Of a stretch of DNA of 64,000 nt, positions 1 to 10,132 are shown piece by piece. Every line of letters begins with the position of its first letter. The first letter of the stretch is position 1. The DNA comes from Flavobacteriales bacterium (GTDB lineage: Bacteria; Bacteroidota; Bacteroidia; CAIKAF01). Below the pieces are notes generated by a model, which did no database searches, had not been told where the DNA came from, and saw only the letters and a list, made by a program, of their open reading frames with translations. Location: positions 62,001-126,000 of the forward strand of contig JAKRSD010000017.1 of assembly GCA_022402535.1 (NCBI GenBank), given 5' to 3'. Position numbers and translations under genes: made by a program.

Positions 1-103
1 ATGCGCTGCAGGTAAAAATATATCTCATACTTAGTATTGAATCTATAATTGGAACAGCGAAGGTACAAAATCGAAAGCCTGTCCGAAATACAAATTTTGC
101 CTT

Positions 104-1471
104 TTATCGGAAAGATCGCAACAAACCCGAAATCACCTGTTGGGCATCCGGTGCCGTGGGCAAAGGAGCTGAGGGTTCCAGATACCTTCCGTCGGGCGTG
201 AGCAACATGCAGGTACAATCACTTTTCAGTCGGAAATCAGCCAAAACCGAAAACTGTACATTGCGAAATAAATCCACATTGAGCTTTAACGTCTGCTGAA
301 GCCTGCCCAATGCCGAAGGTTCCGCATTGATAATCACCGGTACAAACTGTACTTTTTCTTTCACTTTTTTGCGCAGTTCATTCAATGCAGCCAATTCCTG
401 ACTGATAACCTGACTCTTAGGGTCGAAAAAACACAAATAAACCGGCTTGTCGAATCCTGTAGGCACGTCAAAAGAAAGCCCCGCTTTGTTTTCAACCCGA
501 ATCTGGGGCGCCGTATCCATTGGCGATGGCATTTTGTATTTCTTATACAGATTGGCTGCCAAGGTTTTCACTGAAGGATATGACGAGGAATCTGCCATCT
601 GATTCATCAGAAACAACAATTCGTCGCGGGTGTAATTTTTATCGGAAATCAATTCCGACAAACCTAACAATACGGCCCCCTCGCCCACTTCGCTACGGGG
701 GTAAAACGGTTCTGTAGAAAAAAGCGTCAGCAGGGTATCGGCGCCCAAATAGCGATGAATGCTGTTTCGGGCGGAGGCCATTTTATTTTTAAGCAGTATT
801 TCGCGAAAACGCCCTTTGTACATTTCTGAAAAAGCATAAGCATAATCAGGATTTTCGGGACGAAAAGGCTTTTCGGCAAAACGCAGGCTGAACATTTTAT
901 TTACCGAAAACACTTTCCCCAACAGCCGGAGTTCATCTAACCGAAAACCTAAGTACGTCTGAAACAAGGAATCTTTTACCAGAGCAAACGAAGTTTGAAC
1001 CGAATCACAGAACAGGGCAGTTTTTTTGGCCAATCCACCCGTAAACAACTGTGTATTGTAAGTGCTCACATAGGTATTCACGAGCAGATTTAACGAATCG
1101 CAGAAGCCGTTTGGATCTTGCGGATGGATTTGTATTCTTTCTAAATATGAACCTTCATCATCCGTGAAAACCTTCAGTTTATATTTTCCGCCGGGATGTA
1201 CAATCAGGTCTTTGTGAATTCCCCCTCCGGTCACCCGCACCCAGGTGGGTTTGGGTATTTCAAACTGTAGGTTGATGGAAGATTCCGCAGAAAAAGATTC
1301 GGTAAGAAAAACCGGCGAAAGCGAGATGTAATCTTTGAATGTAACCACCGAAAAACGGGGAATTCCGAAAGGAATGGATTCTATGGAAACTTCTACTTTT
1401 TTGTTTTGCGCCGTGGCAAAGAAAAAAGAGAAAGACAAACAGACAAATAGCAGACTTTTCATGCGCATCAT
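104..1471 (-). CDS. Secreted thioredoxin-like/TlpA-type protein of unknown specific function
   Basis: 455-aa ORF, N-terminal signal peptide (MKSLLFVCLSFSFFFATAQ), C-terminal thioredoxin-like fold pattern (PVYLCFFDPKSQ...FSVLADFRLKSDCTCMLLTPDGRYL). Confidence 0.6.
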   Translation of the reverse strand: MMRMKSLLFVCLSFSFFFATAQNKKVEVSIESIPFGIPRFSVVTFKDYISLSPVFLTESFSAESSINLQFEIPKPTWVRVTGGGIHKDLIVHPGGKYKLKVFTDDEGSYLERIQIHPQDPNGFCDSLNLLVNTYVSTYNTQLFTGGLAKKTALFCDSVQTSFALVKDSLFQTYLGFRLDELRLLGKVFSVNKMFSLRFAEKPFRPENPDYAYAFSEMYKGRFREILLKNKMASARNSIHRYLGADTLLTLFSTEPFYPRSEVGEGAVLLGLSELISDKNYTRDELLFLMNQMADSSSYPSVKTLAANLYKKYKMPSPMDTAPQIRVENKAGLSFDVPTGFDKPVYLCFFDPKSQVISQELAALNELRKKVKEKVQFVPVIINAEPSALGRLQQTLKLNVDLFRNVQFSVLADFRLKSDCTCMLLTPDGRYLEPSAPLPTAPDAQQVISGLLRSFR

Positions 1472-1533
1472 ACAGGCTAACGATATAAAATCCGTGCCGG
1501 TATAAACAACCCGGCATATGAAGCGGAATTCAT

Positions 1534-2004
1534 TTATAACAAAGGAATAACCGCTTCGGGGACAAACTGGCTCACATCGCCTCCGTGGCGGTGAATATCG
1601 CGTACAATGCTGGAATTAATAGCTGAAAGTCCCGGCGAAGAAATGATAAAAACCGTTTCAATGGACGGTTCCAGGGCATTGTTTGCCTGTGCTATATTCC
1701 GTTCATATTCAAAATCGGTTGACGAACGAAGCCCTCTCAAAATGAAATGCGCGCCTTTCTGCTTGCAGAATTCGGTGGTTAGTCCTTCGTAAGCTTCTAC
1801 CGACACATTGGGCATTTTATCAAACACTTTGTGAAGCATTTCTAACCGTTGTTCCAGCGTAAAGTATCCGGCCTGCGGTTTTGCCGAATTATGGCCAACC
1901 GCCACCACAATATGATCAAAAAGGGGCAGAGACCTCAGCACCATGGCTTCATGGCCTTGGGTAACCGGGTCAAACGTTCCGGGATAAACAGCAATTCGTT
2001 TCAT
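1534..2004 (-). CDS. coaD: Pantetheine-phosphate adenylyltransferase
   Basis: MKRIAVYPGTFDPVTQGHEAMVLRSLPLFD (TxGH nucleotidyltransferase motif) and ISSPGLSAINSSIVRDI; internal Met at 2004 preferred over the ORF-track start at 2022. Confidence 0.95.
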   Translation of the reverse strand: MKRIAVYPGTFDPVTQGHEAMVLRSLPLFDHIVVAVGHNSAKPQAGYFTLEQRLEMLHKVFDKMPNVSVEAYEGLTTEFCKQKGAHFILRGLRSSTDFEYERNIAQANNALEPSIETVFIISSPGLSAINSSIVRDIHRHGGDVSQFVPEAVIPLL

Positions 2005-2271
2005 AAGTTCAATCGGATACAAGTTTACGGAGTTCAGATTATTTGTGCACTGTTTTCAGAAAAAACCTATGCCGGCCAAAAGCCGAAGATACTTGATTTT
2101 TCACATAACCCTATGATAACATGAAATTTGAATTTTATTTTCAACATTATCCAAACAAATTTGGTTAAAAAATTATATTTGCCGGCTGAAAAAAAGGGAT
2201 TATGTGTTAAAACAAAATCCTGAGTAATTCGTACAACTCATCGGAATATAAATATTAAAACTTGACGCACT

Positions 2272-2493
2272 ATGTACTGGACATTAGAATTAGCACAGTA
2301 TCTTGAGGATGCCCCCTGGCCTGCCACAAAAGATGAACTAATTGATTTTGCCATGCGCTCAGGAGCCCCGCTGGAAGTAATCGAAAATTTACAGGAAATG
2401 GAAGATGAAGGGGAAGCGTATGAAACCATCGAAGATATTTGGCCGGATTACCCCACCAAAGACGACTTTTTCTTCAACGAAGACGAGTATTAA
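2272..2493 (+). CDS. Small acidic DUF2795-like protein
   Basis: 73-aa ORF MYWTLELAQYLEDAPWPATKDELIDFAMRSGAPLEVIENLQEMEDEGE...; typical Bacteroidetes DUF2795-like sequence. Confidence 0.75.
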   Translation: MYWTLELAQYLEDAPWPATKDELIDFAMRSGAPLEVIENLQEMEDEGEAYETIEDIWPDYPTKDDFFFNEDEY

Positions 2494-2530
2494 CAGAATG
2501 ACCTGAGAATCTCAGGTTTCTGTCTTTTTG
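2494..2530 (+). terminator. Rho-independent-like hairpin after the DUF2795-like gene
   Basis: ACAGAA..ACCTGAG-AAT-CTCAGGT..TTCTGT stem followed by CTTTTTG, directly after the stop codon. Confidence 0.65.
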
Positions 2531-2650
2531 TCACAAAGATAACCCCGTATTCAGCCACAAAACAGAATATTGGGTTATCTTTGTCTGTTTTTAATCATAC
2601 GGCTCAAAATTTGACTTTGCCGTTTATATTTTAGAATAACTGTTTAGAAC

Positions 2651-5600
2651 ATGAACTTCCTTTCAAAAGTCCTGAAAGTCCTTGTAGGAGATAAATCATC
2701 AAACGACGTAAAAGAATTAAAACCCCTTGCGGAAAAAGCCAACGCCGAATTTGCCAAACTGGCTCAGTTGTCTGATAATGACCTGAGGGAAAAAACGGCC
2801 GAATTCAAAAGAAGAATTGCCGAATACATTCAGCCCGAAACCGAAAAAATTGCCCAATTAAAAAAACAGGCCGAAGCCAATAAATACGAAGAGGCCCGCG
2901 AAAACGAAAAGGTTTTTGAAGAAATAGACCGCACCGAAAAAATCATCACGGGAAAAATTGAAGAAATTCTGGAAAAAATTCTTCCCGAAGCATTTGCCGT
3001 GGTAAAAGAAACCAGCCGTCGTTTATCCGAAAATAAAGAACTGCGCGTAACCGCCAACGATTTCGACCGTATGTTGGCCGCCAAAGGAAAAGATTTTGTG
3101 AGCATCGAAGGCAATACAGCCATTTGGAAAAACACCTGGTCTGCCGCCGGCAATCAGGTGGTTTGGAACATGGTACACTACGATGTGCAGTTAATGGGGG
3201 GTGTTGTGCTTCATAAGGGCCGCATAGCCGAAATGGCAACAGGTGAAGGGAAAACCCTCGTGGCTACCCTGCCTGTTTATCTCAATGCCCTTCCCGGTCG
3301 CGGAATCCACGTTGTTACCGTGAACGATTACCTCGCCAAACGGGACAGCGAATGGAACGGTCCGCTTTTCCAGTTTCATGGATTGAGTGTAGATTGTATC
3401 GATAAACACCAACCCAACTCTCCCGAGCGTCAGGCGGCTTATATGGCCGACATTACTTACGGAACCAATAACGAATTTGGTTTCGATTACCTGCGCGACA
3501 ATATGTCCCGCTCGGTGGAAGACCTGGTGCAGCGCAAACATAATTATGCCATCGTCGACGAGGTGGACAGCGTATTGATTGACGATGCGCGTACGCCTTT
3601 GATTATATCGGGTCCAACTCCTCGCGGTGAGCACCATGAGTTTGATGCCCTTCGCCCCAAAGTGGAAAAACTGGTCAATCACCAGAAACAACTAGTTACC
3701 AAAGAACTGGCCGAAGCCAAAAAATTATTGGCTGATTCGGGCAATAAAGAATCTCAAAAAGCGGGCGGCGAGAAACTGCTCCGTGCCTACCGTGGTTTAC
3801 CCAAAACGGGTGCGCTCATTAAATTCCTGAGTGAACCCGGTATGCGTGCCATACTGCAAAAAACCGAAAACTTTTACATGCAGGATCAATCCAAAGAAAT
3901 GCACATCATTGATGATGATCTTTTCTTTGTGATCGATGAAAAAAATAACACGGTAGAACTTACCGATAAAGGCATTTCCCTGATTACTGAAAACAGTGAT
4001 GATAAAGACTTTTTCATCATTCCGGATTTAAACATGGAGCTTCACAAACTGAGTGATTTAAAGCTTCCGAAAGAAGATGAGATGCGCCGTAAGGATGAAA
4101 TCATCCGCGACTTTTCGGTTAAAACCGAGCGGATTCATTCCGTAAACCAATTGCTGAAAGCCTACGCATTGTTCGAAAAAGATGTGGACTACGTACTCAT
4201 GGACGGTAAAATTAAAATCGTGGATGAGCAGACAGGCCGTATCATGGAAGGAAGACGCTATTCCGACGGATTGCACCAGGCCATCGAATCAAAAGAAAAC
4301 GTGAAAATTGAGGCGGCAACCCAAACCTATGCCACCATCACGCTGCAGAATTATTTCAGGATGTATAACAAACTGGCCGGTATGACGGGTACAGCCGAAA
4401 CCGAAGCCAAAGAATTCTGGGATATTTACAAACTGGATGTATCCGTAATTCCGACAAACCGACCCATTCAGCGAAAAGACGAAGAAGATTTGGTGTACAA
4501 AACCAAACGTGAAAAATATACGGCCGTAATCGATCAGGTAGAAAAATACGTGCAACAGAGCCGTCCGGTGCTGGTGGGCACCACCTCGGTAGAAATTTCG
4601 GAATTGCTGAGCCGTATGCTTAAAATGAAAAACATTAAGCATCAGGTTCTGAATGCCAAGCTGCACCAAAAAGAAGCCGATATCGTAGCCGAAGCCGGTA
4701 AACCGGGTACGGTAACCATTGCCACTAACATGGCAGGTCGGGGTACGGACATTAAACTGGGCGATGGGGTGAAAGAAGCCGGCGGTTTGGCTATCATCGG
4801 TACCGAACGCCACGACAGCCGCCGTGTTGACCGGCAGCTCAGAGGACGCGCCGGTCGTCAGGGAGACCCGGGTTCATCCGTGTTTTTTGTTTCGCTCGAA
4901 GATGACCTGATGCGCCTGTTCGGTTCTGACCGGATTGCCAAACTCATGGACAGCATGGGCTACAAAGAAGGCGAAGTAATCACCCACTCCATGATTACCA
5001 AATCCATAGAGCGGGCCCAGAAAAAAGTAGAAGAAAACAACTTCGGCATGCGTAAACGTCTGTTGGAATACGACGACGTAATGAATCAGCAGCGCGAAGT
5101 AATTTATAAAATGCGCCGCGATGCCTTGTTTGGCGAGCGCATCAGCACCACCTTGGCCGTTATGATTAACGATGTGGTGGACAGTGTGGTGAAAGAAAAC
5201 CATGATGCCCGCGATTTTTCAGCCTTTGAGTTGGATATGTACAAATACTTTGCGGTGGAACCTCCGGTTAATGAAGAGGATTTTTTCTCTCTGGATGCCG
5301 ATGAAATTTCGGACCGGGTTTATCTCAAAGTGATAGAAGCCTACAAAAACAGGGCAGAACTGGTGCGCAGTATGGCCATGCCGGTAATTGAGGATGTGTA
5401 CAAAAATCAGGGTCATAAATTCCAGAATATTGCCATTCCGGTAACGGACGGAACGCGAAGCATGCAGTTGACTATCAATCTTGAAAATGCATATAACAGC
5501 CAGGGGCGTGAACTTACCCTTACCATTGAGAAATCAATCATGCTCGCCTTGATTGACAATGCCTGGAAAGAGCACCTCAGAGAAATGGACGACCTGAAAC

Positions 5601-5986
5601 AATCGGTACAGAATGCCCACTTAGAGCAAAAAGATCCGCTGTTGATTTACAAACTGGAGTCGTTCAACGTATTTAAAGACATGGTGGCGAGCCTGAACCG
5701 CGATGTGGTTTCATTTGTGGTGAAAGCCGGTTTACCTGTGGAGCAGGAACAGCCCCAACCCGTGAGAGAAGCGCCCGTGAAAAGAGCCGAAAAACTGATG
5801 ACCGGGCGTACCGAAGTAGGCAGCGAATCCGCCATGCCAACCGGCGGAAACGGTCCGGATATCAATATTCCCCGCGAAAAACAGACTCCTATCGTAAACG
5901 AAGTGAAGATAGGCCGCAACGACCCCTGTCCATGCGGAAGCGGTAAAAAATACAAAAGCTGCCACGGTGCAAACGTAAACGCGTAA
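2651..5986 (+). CDS. secA: Preprotein translocase subunit SecA
   Basis: 1111 aa; [76 protein letters not shown]-terminal zinc-binding tail [19 protein letters not shown]. Confidence 0.99.
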   Translation: MNFLSKVLKVLVGDKSSNDVKELKPLAEKANAEFAKLAQLSDNDLREKTAEFKRRIAEYIQPETEKIAQLKKQAEANKYEEARENEKVFEEIDRTEKIITGKIEEILEKILPEAFAVVKETSRRLSENKELRVTANDFDRMLAAKGKDFVSIEGNTAIWKNTWSAAGNQVVWNMVHYDVQLMGGVVLHKGRIAEMATGEGKTLVATLPVYLNALPGRGIHVVTVNDYLAKRDSEWNGPLFQFHGLSVDCIDKHQPNSPERQAAYMADITYGTNNEFGFDYLRDNMSRSVEDLVQRKHNYAIVDEVDSVLIDDARTPLIISGPTPRGEHHEFDALRPKVEKLVNHQKQLVTKELAEAKKLLADSGNKESQKAGGEKLLRAYRGLPKTGALIKFLSEPGMRAILQKTENFYMQDQSKEMHIIDDDLFFVIDEKNNTVELTDKGISLITENSDDKDFFIIPDLNMELHKLSDLKLPKEDEMRRKDEIIRDFSVKTERIHSVNQLLKAYALFEKDVDYVLMDGKIKIVDEQTGRIMEGRRYSDGLHQAIESKENVKIEAATQTYATITLQNYFRMYNKLAGMTGTAETEAKEFWDIYKLDVSVIPTNRPIQRKDEEDLVYKTKREKYTAVIDQVEKYVQQSRPVLVGTTSVEISELLSRMLKMKNIKHQVLNAKLHQKEADIVAEAGKPGTVTIATNMAGRGTDIKLGDGVKEAGGLAIIGTERHDSRRVDRQLRGRAGRQGDPGSSVFFVSLEDDLMRLFGSDRIAKLMDSMGYKEGEVITHSMITKSIERAQKKVEENNFGMRKRLLEYDDVMNQQREVIYKMRRDALFGERISTTLAVMINDVVDSVVKENHDARDFSAFELDMYKYFAVEPPVNEEDFFSLDADEISDRVYLKVIEAYKNRAELVRSMAMPVIEDVYKNQGHKFQNIAIPVTDGTRSMQLTINLENAYNSQGRELTLTIEKSIMLALIDNAWKEHLREMDDLKQSVQNAHLEQKDPLLIYKLESFNVFKDMVASLNRDVVSFVVKAGLPVEQEQPQPVREAPVKRAEKLMTGRTEVGSESAMPTGGNGPDINIPREKQTPIVNEVKIGRNDPCPCGSGKKYKSCHGANVNA

Positions 5987-6025
5987 AACCGTAAACAGGC
6001 ACTTTCCACTTTTTTAAATCATCGT

Positions 6026-6055
6026 AAAGCAGTACTTTCGGGTACTGCTTTTTTT
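6026..6055 (+). terminator. Rho-independent terminator after secA
   Basis: AAAGCAGTAC-TTTCGG-GTACTGCTTTTTTT hairpin plus T-run. Confidence 0.85.
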
Positions 6056-6058
6056 ATT

Positions 6059-6649
6059 ATGATAAAACCATTCATTTCCACATTCATCCTATTGTTTCTG
6101 CTGTCGGAAGCCAAGGCACAAAATGATGTAACTCTGGTGGACAGAAGTTATGCAAAAAACGCCGTTTATATCGAATTACTCGGTAACGGGTTTGCCTATT
6201 CGCTCAATTATGAACGATTGCTTTTACAGGATAATCTGATGACCATACGCGGACGTATCGGGGTTACCCCCGGATTCGTGAATCTGTTCAAAGGAATTGC
6301 CATTCCGCTGGAAGTAAACGCCTGTTTCATTCAAACCCGCGGGCATGCCCTGGAAACCGGCATCGGCTTCACCTGGTTTAACGGCAAAAGCCGATACCGC
6401 AACGAAGACCGTGAACTTATTACTTCGCAGCCTTACAATGCCGGATCGGTGAGTGTGCGGGTGGGGTACCGTTATCAATTACCCGGAAGAGGATTTGTAT
6501 TTCGGGCAGGTATTTTACCCACTTTCTCGGTTTTTGCCCCCGACGAAGTCAGGAACAATTCCTTTCTTCCCTTCGGGAAAACCTTTACGCCCTGGGGCGG
6601 CATATCGGCAGGATATGTATTTGGGAAGCAAAAACCTAAGTATAGATAG
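6059..6649 (+). CDS. Hypothetical secreted/outer-membrane protein
   Basis: 196 aa, signal peptide (MIKPFISTFILLFLLSEAKAQ), beta-rich alternation. Confidence 0.6.
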   Translation: MIKPFISTFILLFLLSEAKAQNDVTLVDRSYAKNAVYIELLGNGFAYSLNYERLLLQDNLMTIRGRIGVTPGFVNLFKGIAIPLEVNACFIQTRGHALETGIGFTWFNGKSRYRNEDRELITSQPYNAGSVSVRVGYRYQLPGRGFVFRAGILPTFSVFAPDEVRNNSFLPFGKTFTPWGGISAGYVFGKQKPKYR

Positions 6650-6807
6650 ATTACGCCAAACAATATAAATATGAAAAAAGGGAATTTTCCTGTTTTTAAT
6701 TGAAAAAAAACATCATACATTTACAATCTATATTACTACTTTTAATCAAAGTAATAATTTTCATTTAAAAAAAATAAACCCCAATAATTAATATAAATAC
6801 CCTATAC

Positions 6808-7398
6808 ATGATTTATGAAACATTAAATTTCTTAAAAGAACAGTTGAACAATTACTATACAATTCTTCATACAGAAAATGAAACAATACTTCCATTACCT
6901 GTTTTGTTGGAAAACATAGCAATAATTAAAGAAGAACAACACGATGGTTCAGAAAATATTTATATTACTTTAGTTAATCTTTCAGAAGAGTCAACTTTAA
7001 AAAACCTTCCAAATTATCGGAATGAAAGAGGCTCAACAGTTTATGAAAACCCACCTGTTTTCCTTAACATGTTTATCTTGTTTACATCATGTTTTGGGGG
7101 AGCTTACGATAAATCTTTAATGCATTTATCGCACTTAGTTGAATTTTTTCAGCACAAGAATATTTTTACGCATAAGAACTCTTCCACTTCAACATTTCAT
7201 GCGGAAGAATTTAAAATCATCATGGATTTATACACGCCAACATTTGAACAGGCCAATTATTTGTGGAGTACCTTGGGCGGAAAACAATTTCCATATGTAT
7301 TATATAAACTTCGTCTAACCGAAGTAAAACGTAAAGACAGTATTAACGGAAGACGCGAATCCATTACACAAATACATATAAACGAAATTAAATTTTAA
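6808..7398 (+). CDS. eCIS cap/terminator protein, DUF4255 (Pvc16/Afp16 N-terminal domain) family
   Basis: MIYETLNFLKEQLNNYYTILH...EENIYITLVNLSEESTLKNLPNYRNE..YENPPVFLNMFILFTSCFGGAYDKSLMHLSHLVEFFQHKNIFTHKN; fits the DUF4255 pattern; first gene of the eCIS cluster. Confidence 0.85.
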   Translation: MIYETLNFLKEQLNNYYTILHTENETILPLPVLLENIAIIKEEQHDGSENIYITLVNLSEESTLKNLPNYRNERGSTVYENPPVFLNMFILFTSCFGGAYDKSLMHLSHLVEFFQHKNIFTHKNSSTSTFHAEEFKIIMDLYTPTFEQANYLWSTLGGKQFPYVLYKLRLTEVKRKDSINGRRESITQIHINEIKF

Positions 7399-7420
7399 TA
7401 GGCAATATTTTAAATATAAA

Positions 7421-8653
7421 ATGGGCATACAAATTATATACAAGCCATTATTTGAAATTAGATTCCTCCACCATTATTTTTTGGATAAGGGCGGCAAAGG
7501 AAGTGCCTATAAATTTTTTGATAGCGCCGAAGATTTACAAGCTGAAATGTTAGCCAAATACAATATTTCAAATTTCATGGAAGTATTGCCTGACGATAAA
7601 ACCAGAGAAATATTAAGAAAAAACAATTGTGTATGCCGCAACACAAAAACAGGCATAATCATATTGACTAAAGTTACTAAAAATGAAACAGGAAAATATG
7701 TTCCAGAATCTGCATTTTCAGATAATTTGAAATTCAGGTTCGGATTCAAAATAACAGATCAATTATTTTTAAATTACACCAATTTACCTTTTTTAAAACA
7801 AAAAGAAAATAAAATATATTTTTTTGAAAACAAATCAGAGTCGGAAATTCGATTGTATCCTAATCTCCATAAAAAAGCAGAAAAAATAAAATTAGATACA
7901 TTATACAACGATGGAGAAATTCTTGTAAACCAAACAGATTCCAAAACATTAATTGCAGAAAAAATAACCATAAAAGACAACAAACCTGAACAAACCTTTA
8001 CCGAAGACTTTTTGGTAAACAACAAACCCATTCATTATGTAAATGCAAACGATTTAATTTCATATACAGAACAAATTTTACGGATAGATACCGGTAAAAA
8101 AGAAATATCTTCAGGTTTAAAAATTGAAATAAAAAATTATAAAAATGAACAAATCACACCTAAAACTGAAGTTTTTGAAGATGGCAATACCATCGTACAA
8201 ATAGATTTTAAGGGGTTTCAGGATGATATATATAAAATTAAGATATCAAAGCCTGACAATTCAATTATAGAAAATAAATCATTTTATGTATTTCAATCAC
8301 ACAATACATTTAACGGAATTATTCAAATAAATATCAAAAGTGACAATACTTTATATAATGTCTTAGACGATAATAATGTATTGTTTGATGAATTAACAAA
8401 AAAAACTTTTGAAATACGTTTTAAAAACCGCGCTACCACATGGAGGTATGTAGGTAAAAAATTCCAAAACACCACTATTGAGCATGGCCCCCACTTACTA
8501 ACCAAAAGTGGATTTGTCAGTTTGAGCATTAAGAATGAGCATGGAGACGATGTAATTGACCCAGAAAACCCCGCTATAGAAAATTTAAAAATTGAAAAGC
8601 AGAGCAATATAGAAAAGTACAATTTAATATCAGAAATATTCATTAACTCTTAA
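7421..8653 (+). CDS. Uncharacterised protein inside the eCIS locus, between cap and sheath genes
   Basis: 410-aa ORF, AT-rich, beta-rich K/N/E-rich sequence, no recognisable domain; co-directional with 22-bp and 17-bp gaps to its neighbours. Confidence 0.7.
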   Translation: MGIQIIYKPLFEIRFLHHYFLDKGGKGSAYKFFDSAEDLQAEMLAKYNISNFMEVLPDDKTREILRKNNCVCRNTKTGIIILTKVTKNETGKYVPESAFSDNLKFRFGFKITDQLFLNYTNLPFLKQKENKIYFFENKSESEIRLYPNLHKKAEKIKLDTLYNDGEILVNQTDSKTLIAEKITIKDNKPEQTFTEDFLVNNKPIHYVNANDLISYTEQILRIDTGKKEISSGLKIEIKNYKNEQITPKTEVFEDGNTIVQIDFKGFQDDIYKIKISKPDNSIIENKSFYVFQSHNTFNGIIQINIKSDNTLYNVLDDNNVLFDELTKKTFEIRFKNRATTWRYVGKKFQNTTIEHGPHLLTKSGFVSLSIKNEHGDDVIDPENPAIENLKIEKQSNIEKYNLISEIFINS

Positions 8654-8670
8654 CTTAAAAATTATTTATT

Positions 8671-10077
8671 ATGGCTATGTCATACAGTACTCCAGGTGTA
8701 TATTTAGAAGAGATATCGAAATTGCCACCATCCGTGGCTCAAGTTCAAACAGCCATTCCTTCGTTCATAGGATATGTTGCCAACTCATCGTATCAAGGAA
8801 TCGAGTTAAAAAACCGCCCCACCCGAATCAAATCCCTAAAAGAATTTGAAGAGATTTTCGGATTGCCACAAGCTGCAACACTCAATGTAATACTAAGCGG
8901 AGAAAACCTTGTTTCCGCATCCTTATCTGCTGTAAAATACCGTTTGCATTATTCATTGCAATTATATTTCGCCAATGGGGGAGGCCCCTGTTATATTACA
9001 AGTGCCGGTACTTTTTCAGAAGGTACAGCTGAGGACGATGCTGCCAAATTAGCTGCCATGAATAGCGCATTGAAAGCCATACAAAAAGAAGATGAGCCAA
9101 CCATATTGGTATTCCCAGATGCACTTTTACTAATAGAGGATAGTTTTTACGAACTACAAAAAGCAGGCTTACGCCAATCGGCCACATTGATGGATCGTAT
9201 TACACTCGTTGACCTATTTAGTGCCAGCGGTGAGGGAAAAGAGAGTTTCGATTCGGCACAAGCCACTTTCCGAACGAAAATCGGTAATAATTTCTTGAGC
9301 TACGGTGCTGCATATTATCCATATTTACTTACACTCATTTCACCCTATTTAGATGAAACACAAGCTGAAGTAACCGTAAGTGGTAAATCTTATAAATTGC
9401 GACTTCCCGACGATTCTGAAGCAGCCGAGTTAACAGAGTCTCTTTACCATACTAAAAGTAAATTGTATTTCGACATCAAAAAAGCTATCGAAAAAACATT
9501 TGTTATACTACCACCATCATCTGCCGTGGCAGGAATTTATTGTATGGTAGATGGCTCACGTGGAGTATGGAAAGCACCGGCCAACGTAAGCCTTTCAATG
9601 GTAAAAGAAGTTATGACCAAAATAGATCATTTTGACCAAGAAGACATGAATGTAACCGGTACCGGAAAATCCGTAAATGCCATTCGAGAATTCAGCGGTC
9701 AGGGTATTTTGGTTTGGGGAGCACGCACATTAGCAGGAAACGATAATGAATGGCGTTACGTATCGGTTCGCCGATTTTTCAACATGGTGGAAGAATCTAC
9801 AAAAAAAGCAAGTGAAAGTTTCGTGTTTGAGCCGAACGATGCCAATACATGGAACAAAGTGAAAGTGATGATTGAAAATTTCCTCACCTTGCAATGGCGT
9901 GCAGGCGCACTACAAGGTGCCAAACCTGAAGACTCGTTCTTTGTGAATGTGGGATTAGGAAGTACTATGACCGCAATGGATGTTAATGAAGGCCGTATGA
10001 TTGTAGAAATAGGTATGGCTGTAGTTCGCCCTGCGGAATTCATTATCCTTCGCTTTTCACACAAAATGGTTGACTAA
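8671..10077 (+). CDS. Contractile tail sheath protein 1
   Basis: MSYSTPGVYLEEISKLPPSVAQVQTAIPSFIGYV...; C-terminal sheath core SGQGILVWGARTLAGNDNEWRYVSVRRFFNMVEES...VVRPAEFIILRFSHKM. Confidence 0.96.
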   Translation: MAMSYSTPGVYLEEISKLPPSVAQVQTAIPSFIGYVANSSYQGIELKNRPTRIKSLKEFEEIFGLPQAATLNVILSGENLVSASLSAVKYRLHYSLQLYFANGGGPCYITSAGTFSEGTAEDDAAKLAAMNSALKAIQKEDEPTILVFPDALLLIEDSFYELQKAGLRQSATLMDRITLVDLFSASGEGKESFDSAQATFRTKIGNNFLSYGAAYYPYLLTLISPYLDETQAEVTVSGKSYKLRLPDDSEAAELTESLYHTKSKLYFDIKKAIEKTFVILPPSSAVAGIYCMVDGSRGVWKAPANVSLSMVKEVMTKIDHFDQEDMNVTGTGKSVNAIREFSGQGILVWGARTLAGNDNEWRYVSVRRFFNMVEESTKKASESFVFEPNDANTWNKVKVMIENFLTLQWRAGALQGAKPEDSFFVNVGLGSTMTAMDVNEGRMIVEIGMAVVRPAEFIILRFSHKMVD

Positions 10078-10132
10078 TAAAAATAATTGTTAACAATAGC
10101 GACAATTTATTATAATATCAATTTTAAATATT

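Noticed and set aside
3191-5203. Long minus-strand ORFs inside secA (e.g. 3191-3691, 4289-4813, 4874-5203)
   Set aside because: Antisense to a clearly coding, conserved secA; shadow ORFs from codon composition, no recognisable domains
6650-6807. Specific promoter for the eCIS operon
   Set aside because: Very AT-rich leader, but no convincing paired TTTG / TAnnTTTG elements could be located by eye; not claimed
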